Below the pieces are notes generated by a model. It was not told where the DNA came from. It did not search any database and saw only the letters and a program-made list of their open reading frames with translations. 64,000 nt of DNA from CAWGYT01 sp963826795 (GTDB lineage Bacteria > Planctomycetota > Planctomycetia > Pirellulales > Pirellulaceae), in NCBI GenBank assembly GCA_963826795.1, contig CAWGYT010000024.1, forward strand, positions 124,001 through 188,000, given 5' to 3'. This document shows, piece after piece, positions 58,547 through 64,000 of the stretch; position 1 is the stretch's first letter; every line of letters starts with the position of its first letter. The position numbers and the translations under genes were made by a program.

Positions 58547-60162
58547 ATGGGCTGGCGTAATCTGGGATTCATCGTTGTCTGTCTGTGCGGGCTAGGTTTC
58601 CTGGCCAGCCATCTTGTCCCGCGCGACTTGCCACGCCCCGACGCGTTGCAGGTCGCCTTGAGCCCGGCCGACTCCAATTTGCAGGAGTTGGTTGCCAAGC
58701 TGGATGACCAATTCCAGCAGTCCTGGGCGGCCGCCAACGTCGTGCCGACTGCGACGGTGGACGAGTGGACGGTGTACCGGCGGCTCTCGCTGGCACTGAC
58801 CGGCACGATCCCTTCGCTGGAGGAGATTCGTTGGCTGCAGGGAGTTCCGTCCGAACAGCGGCTCGGCGCGTGGCTCAATCGACTCCTGTCCGATCGCCGC
58901 TTCAGTGACTATCTGGCCGAGCGGTTGGCGCGGGCCTATGTGGGAACGGAAGACGGCCCCTTTCTGGTGTACCGGCGGCGCCGCTTCGTGACCTGGCTCA
59001 GCGATCAGATTCATGACGGACGGCGATACGATGACCTGGTCCGCGAACTGATCAGCGGGACCGGCCTCTGGACCGATTCTCCGGCGGTAAATTTTTTAAC
59101 CGTGACGAACGACGTCAATGGGGATGAGCAGCCCGACGAACAACGTTTGGCTGCGCGGACCGCGCCGCTTTCCTGGGCGTCCGCTTGGATTGTGTCCAAT
59201 GCCATGACGATAACCTCGGCGGCGATTGGCTCCAGCGGGACTTTCAGCAGCTGGCCGCCTACTACGCCGATGCGACGTCCTCACTGCTGGGTGTCCGCGA
59301 CCGTCCGCAGGATTATGAGTTTCAATATCTGGGCCAGTCGGAACTGGAAAAGGTACCGGCGTGCGTCCCGTTTGAGCCGGATCTGGCATCGGCCGACGGA
59401 ACGCGCCGAAAGCAATTGGCGGACTGGGTGACTCACCCGCAGAACGAGGCCTTCGGACGCGCCCTGGTGAATCGGATTTGGGCCTTGATGTGTGGCCGAC
59501 CGCTGATCTCGCCCGTCGACGATTTGCCCTTGCAGGGACCGTATCCTCCGGGCCTGGAGTTGCTCGCACGCGACTTTGCCCAACATGACTTCGACCTCCG
59601 GCGACTGGTGCGAGCGATCGCGTCGTCCTGTGTCTTTCAGCGAGACAGCCGAAGCCCCAGTGGTGTGTCAGAACAACAGGAAGAGCATTGGGCGGCGTTT
59701 CCCCTCACGCGGCTGCGACCCGAGCAAGTGGCCGGAATTCTGCTGCAGGCCGCCTCGTTGACCACCATCGATGCCAACTCGCACATCCTTGTCCGGTTAG
59801 GTCGATATGAAGCACAACAGAACTTCGTCCGCCGCTATGGAGATACGGGCGAGGACGAGTTCTCGGACCGTGCCGGAACGATTCCGCAGCGTCTCCTCCT
59901 GATGAACGGCGAACTCGTGAGCGAAAGGACAAAGGACGATTTAGTGAAGAACGCCGTCACACGGCTTGCCGTGCTTGCGCACGATAACCTGCACGCGCTG
60001 GAGGCAGCGTACTGGGCGACACTCACGCGTCAGCCATTACCGGATGAGCGCGAGTATTTCCTCGGTCGACTGGACGCCGTCCAAGGCCAGGCTCGACGCC
60101 GCGTCCTGGAAGATCTGTACTGGGCGCTGTTTAACTCGGCCGAGTTTTCCTGGAATCACTGA
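58547..60162 (+). CDS. DUF1549/DUF1553 protein, frame change near 59163
   Basis: About 540 aa. N-terminal membrane/signal segment (LGFIVVCLCGLGFLASHLVP), a DUF1549 domain (DEWTVYRRLSLALTGTIPSL) and DUF1553 (WVTHPQNEAFGRALVNRIWA, LVRAIASSCVFQRDSR). The CxxCH-type motif DCVQCHDDNLGGDW lies just after the break, which can be repaired by adding CG units (ACCGCGCCGC). No N-terminal cytochrome c domain, so it is a short version. Followed 98 bp later by DUF1501, the usual partner. Confidence 0.85.
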
Positions 60163-60259
60163 CGCATGACGAGGGTCGACGGACGGAGCTTGAGTTCCGT
60201 CGTGAAGTCGTCGACAACGGAGAGTCTTGAATCGAATTCGCAGCGGAGCACGACATCCC

Positions 60260-61546
60260 ATGGAGATCGCGAACGACTCAGGTTGTGGTCAGGCCACGCA
60301 TTTCAATCGGCGCACGTTGCTTAAGTTTGCCGGCGCGAGCGGTCTGGCGTGGCTCACGCCCGTCGCCGAGCTGCTGGCCTGGCAGCACGAGCGGGATCCG
60401 GCCGGGCGGCCGGCCAAGTCGCTGATTCTGCTCTGGCTCGCGGGCGGACCCAGTCAACTGGAGACGTTTGATCCGCATCCGGGCACGTCGATCGCGGCAG
60501 GCACCGACGCCATCGCGACGGCCGCTCCCGGGGTGCAGCTGGCCCGCGGACTGGAACAGACGGCCGAGGTCATGGACCACCTGATGCTGATCCGATCGAT
60601 GGTCAGCAAAGAAGGAGATCACGAACGCGCCACCTACCACGTCAAGACGGGTTATCGTCCCGAGCCGACGCTGGTGCATCCCGCGTTAGGGGCGGTGCTT
60701 TGTCACCAAACGCCCGTCGCCGGAATCGAAATTCCCCGCCATGTGTCGATCTTGCCCGGCGGGTCGGCGGCCCGCGGAGGTTACCTGGGCGATGCTTACG
60801 ATGCCTTCCAAATCGGCGATCCCCGGGATCCGCTGCCCGATATGCGCCCCCCGGTTCCCAAGCCTCGCTTTCAGCAACGGCTGGACGATCTGGCCGTGAT
60901 CGACCGGCAGTTTGCCAAAGGGCGCGAGGCGCGGCTCGAGCCGCGCGGGACCTCGCATACGACAAGGCTCGACCAAGCCGTTCGCATGATGGATTCCGAA
61001 CAGCTCAAGGCGTTTGATCTGCAGGATGTGCCGCAGGATGTCCTGCGTCCGTTCGGCGACTCCGCCTTCGGACGCGGTTGTCTCGTCGCGGCACGACTGA
61101 TCGAAGTGGGCGTCCGATGCGTCGAAGTGACGCTGGGCGGTTGGGACAGCCATGTCGCCAACCACGAACTTCACGATCAGCGAAAGCGAGACCTTGATCC
61201 GGCTCTGGCTGCGCTGATCCGTTACCTCGTACAACACGATCGCCTTTCCGACACGATCGTCCTCTGCGGTGGCGAATTCGGTCGCACGCCTCAAGTCAAC
61301 CCGGCCGGCGGACGCGACCATTGGCCCCATGGATTTAGCCTGGCCCTGGCTGGCGGTGGCTTGCCCGGGGGACACGTGATCGGCGAAACCGATCCTGAGG
61401 GTGGCCGGCTGGCTTACGAGCAAGGAGTGACGGTCGCCGACCTGCACGCCTCGTTGCTCAGTCGACTCGGCATCGACCCGCGACACGAGATCCTGACTCC
61501 GGTCGGACGGCCCGTCAAACTGAGCGACGGCCGCGTCGTTTTTTGA
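60260..61546 (+). CDS. DUF1501 protein (partner of DUF1549/1553)
   Basis: 428 aa from ATG 60260 (TTG 60227 is an alternative). Tat-like leader NRRTLLKFAGASGLAWL. DUF1501 motifs: LILLWLAGGPSQLETFDPHP, LMLIRSMVSKEGDHERATYH, GGWDSHVANHELHDQRK, VLCGGEFGRTPQVNPAGGRD, HWPHGFSLALAGGG. Likely exported together with the upstream DUF1553 product; the activity of the pair is not established. Confidence 0.9.
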   Translation: MEIANDSGCGQATHFNRRTLLKFAGASGLAWLTPVAELLAWQHERDPAGRPAKSLILLWLAGGPSQLETFDPHPGTSIAAGTDAIATAAPGVQLARGLEQTAEVMDHLMLIRSMVSKEGDHERATYHVKTGYRPEPTLVHPALGAVLCHQTPVAGIEIPRHVSILPGGSAARGGYLGDAYDAFQIGDPRDPLPDMRPPVPKPRFQQRLDDLAVIDRQFAKGREARLEPRGTSHTTRLDQAVRMMDSEQLKAFDLQDVPQDVLRPFGDSAFGRGCLVAARLIEVGVRCVEVTLGGWDSHVANHELHDQRKRDLDPALAALIRYLVQHDRLSDTIVLCGGEFGRTPQVNPAGGRDHWPHGFSLALAGGGLPGGHVIGETDPEGGRLAYEQGVTVADLHASLLSRLGIDPRHEILTPVGRPVKLSDGRVVF

Positions 61547-61764
61547 GGCGATTCTGCGGTCCTTCGCGTCGCGGTCGGCGGAAGAAGATCGAGGCGAGCG
61601 TCCTCTTCCACTTCGGATCCCGAAAGATAGAACTCAACCGATTCGCCCGGCGCATCGCTCGGCTTTCCGACAAAGCCATCCACCAGGTCGGCGACCGCTG
61701 AACGCGAACTCGACCACAGGGCGGCGAGCAGCAGGAGCATGATCGGGCGGGTGAGCTTGGGCAT
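61414..61764 (-). CDS. Doubtful small secreted protein
   Basis: 116 aa with a signal-like start (MPKLTRPIMLLLLAALWSSS) and acidic middle (ESVEFYLSGSEVEEDARLDL). Overlaps the DUF1501 3' end by 133 bp on the opposite strand and lacks a clear ribosome-binding site. The first 70 residues look coding, so the true stop may be hidden by a frame change near 61550. Confidence 0.3.
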   Translation of the reverse strand: MPKLTRPIMLLLLAALWSSSRSAVADLVDGFVGKPSDAPGESVEFYLSGSEVEEDARLDLLPPTATRRTAESPQKTTRPSLSLTGRPTGVRISCRGSMPSRLSNEACRSATVTPCS

Positions 61765-61882
61765 GCCGAGTGATCTTGCGGCGGCGAGATTCATTTCGGC
61801 AAGCGATCGACGCGCGGTGCTCAGCCAGATCCGACATCGCCCCGAACTCACGGGGATCGTCTTGATCGCGAGATCTGCCGGT

Positions 61883-63855
61883 TCAGCCGAAGCTTGCGAC
61901 AATGTGTTCGACGGTCATCCCGAGCTGCTGCATGACCGTTTCGCCGGGGCGCTGATTCCGAAACGATCGATGCCAACGACGCGTCCCTCGGTGCCGACGT
62001 ATTTCCACCAGAGCGCGGTTACGCCGGCCTCGACGGCCACGCGACGATGACAGGCGGCCGGCAGAACGCTTTCGCGATACGCGTCCGGCTGGCGGTCGAA
62101 ACGTTCGCAGCAGGGCATCGAGACGACGCGTGTGCCTGCGCCGAGTCGCTTGGCGGCGTCAATCGCGAGTGACAACTCGCTGCCTGTCGCGATAATGATC
62201 CGCTCGAGCGGCCCTGTTTCGGAAATGGCGACATAGCCGCCTCGTTCGGCCCCTTCACGCCGCGAACGGACCGGAATCGAATTCAGGGTGGGAACTTTCT
62301 GCCGGGTTAGCAGCAGCGCGGTGGGGCCGTCGTGACGCTGGAGAGCCGACGCGAAAGCGCCAGCTACCTCTTCCGGATCAGCGGGACGAGAGACATCCAG
62401 GTTGGGGATCAGGCGCAGGGCGCTGCAGGTTTCCACGGGTTGATGGGTGGGGCCGTCCTCGCCGACGCCGACCGAGTCGTGCGTGAACAGATAGACGACC
62501 GGCAACTTCGCGAGCGCCGCCAGTCGGATCGAAGGACGCAGGTAGTCGGCGAATACGGCGAAGGTCGCGCCGGTCGCGAGCAAGAGGCCATCGTAAGCGA
62601 TTCCGTTCAGAATCGCGCCCATCGCATGCTCGCGGATTCCAAACCAGACATTGCGCCCCCGACGATTGTCGCGGCTGAAATCGCCGCCGTCTTGGATGTA
62701 GTTTTTGGTCGAGCCGAACAGATCGGCGCTGCCGGTCAGCAGCAGTGGTAACGACTTGGCCAAGGCTTGTATCACAACGCCTCCCGCACCGCGGGTCGCA
62801 TCGGCATAGTCGCGGGAAAACTCGGGGATGGAATCGACCAGGTCGCCTGGAATCGCGCGTTCCCGCCCGCGTTGCAGGAGCGCCGCCCGCTCCGGGTTGG
62901 CCGCCTGCCAGGCTTGAAACGTCGCCAGCCACCGGTCGTATTTGGCGATCTGAGCCGCCTTGTGGCCCGCGAAGAAATCGCGGACTTCGGACGAAACATA
63001 GAACGTCTCTTTGGGCAGTCCGAGCCCTTGGCGGGCGGCGGCGGCAAACTTTGCGCCGCTTTCGCCATGCGCCTTGGCGGTTCCGGCCACTTCCGGAATT
63101 CCCTGGCCGATCAGCGTGTGGGCGATGATCAATTTCGGACGACCGTTGTCGCTGGCCTTGGCCTGCTCAAACGCTTGCCGGAACACCTCCATGTCATGGC
63201 CATCGACCGTGACCACATCAAATCCGTACGCCTCGAATCGCTTGCCCGTCTCTTCGCTTTGCGTCACCTCGGCCATCGCATCCAGCGTGACTCGGTTGGA
63301 ATCGTAGATCAAAATCAGGTTGTCCAAGCCCAGGTGTCCGGCCAAGGCGGCCGCCTCCGAGGCCACGCCCTCCTGGAGACAGCCGTCGCCGGCCAAGGCG
63401 ACCACGTGATAGTCGAGTATCGGATGCTCGGCCGTATTGAAACAAGCCGCCAGAAATTTGCCGCTCAGTGCATATCCCACCGCGTTTCCGACGCCTTGAC
63501 CGAGCGGCCCCGTGGTCGCCTCGACGCCCGCCGTTTCATGGTACTCGGGATGGCCCGGCGTCTGACTGCCGAGCTGCCGGAAATGACGGATCTGTTCCAG
63601 GGAGAGGTCGTAGCCGGCCAAGTGCAGCCAGGCATAGAGAAACATGCTGCCGTGCCCGGCGGACAGGATGAACCGATCGCGATTGATCCAGCGGGGCTCG
63701 GCCGGGTTGTAAACCAACGCATCTCCGAAGAGAACCGCCCCCATTTCCGCGGTTCCCAGGGGCAGGCCCAGATGTCCCGAGCTGCAAGCATGAACGGCGT
63801 CGATCGCCAAACCTCGGGCGGTCGCGGCGGCTTGCGAAAGTAGATCCTTGTTCAT
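61883..63855 (-). CDS. tkt: Transketolase, frame change near 61946
   Basis: About 657 aa, TPP-dependent enzyme of the pentose phosphate and related sugar-interconversion pathways. LSAGHGSMFLYAWLHLAGYD, GDGCLQEGVASEAAALAGHL (TPP/Mg), IREHAMGAILNGIAYDG (catalytic Glu), HDSVGVGEDGPTHQPVETC, and FGISAP near the C-terminus. After SAP the frame changes; restoring one C in a C-run gives GETVMQQLGMTVEHIVAS and a stop at 61883, the expected end. Start at 63855 (MNKDLLSQAAATARGLAIDA); no strong Shine-Dalgarno visible. Confidence 0.93.
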
Positions 63856-64000
63856 CACGATTCGCTTGCTGAAGGAGGGAACCCATCCGCGCCGTCGCTC
63901 GACCATACCACACGTCGATTTCGACCGAATAGGCCCGGGAGTGTAACTCCTTCGGCCTGGGATCGTCAACGTGCCCCTCACGTGCGCCGGGCTCGCCCTG

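Overview
The window reads as chromosomal DNA of a planctomycete (Pirellulales-like). It is GC-rich and carries several families typical of that phylum: DUF1501 Tat-type proteins (two), a DUF1549/DUF1553 protein, a DUF1559 pilin-like protein, a YTV-repeat cell-wall protein, a PEP-CTERM protein with dockerin-like calcium loops, and a secretin-N-like repeat protein. There are no rRNA, tRNA, insertion sequences, phage genes or CRISPR arrays, so this is ordinary chromosome plus many small palindromic repeats.

Layout. 1-3.2 kb: type IV pilus/type II secretion ATPases (PilT, cut by the window edge, and a GspE/PilB). 3.4-7.7 kb: a globin, a 7-copy palindromic repeat array, and two divergent winged-helix response regulators flanking a Pho-box-like run of 11-bp repeats. 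8.2-15.3 kb: a secretin-N-like secreted protein, a sodium:solute symporter and dihydroorotase. 15.5-23.8 kb: small secreted proteins, a second palindromic array, DUF1501, FloA flotillin, MnmA and the YTV protein, which ends at a clean terminator. 24-33.9 kb: prfB with the classical RF2 programmed frameshift, a protein with three DILAAARG motifs, NadA, TrpG/PabA overlapping MoeA, and Lnt. 34.2-40.2 kb: a membrane-anchored coiled-coil protein with a small Lys-rich membrane protein, then convergent kdsD-kdsC-large LptC/LptA-like operon for LPS. 40.4-46.2 kb: third palindromic array, class II aldolase, a lipoprotein, a promoter-to-terminator structured RNA candidate, L-fuconate dehydratase, DUF1559. 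46.8-51.2 kb: an ABC export unit (ATPase, permease, 530-aa membrane-anchored partner with a 4-bp overlap). 51.2-58.4 kb: a perfect 30-bp inverted repeat, Rieske oxygenase, Zn-ribbon protein, membrane protein/XRE regulator pair, VOC protein, LamG/PEP-CTERM protein coupled to a small membrane protein, a polytopic membrane protein. 58.5-63.9 kb: DUF1549/1553 plus DUF1501 pair, and transketolase.

A dominant feature is damage to reading frames. I count about 36 interior frame changes in 13 otherwise well-conserved genes (nadA about 7, fucD about 8, the ABC permease about 6, fba 3). About 27 of them move the frame in the same sense, and at roughly 18-20 sites restoring one CG inside a CGCG context repairs the protein. 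This looks like systematic loss of CG dinucleotides in the sequence record rather than gene decay, because housekeeping genes are hit and coding similarity continues on both sides of each break. The prfB shift at CTT TGA C is separate and genuine.
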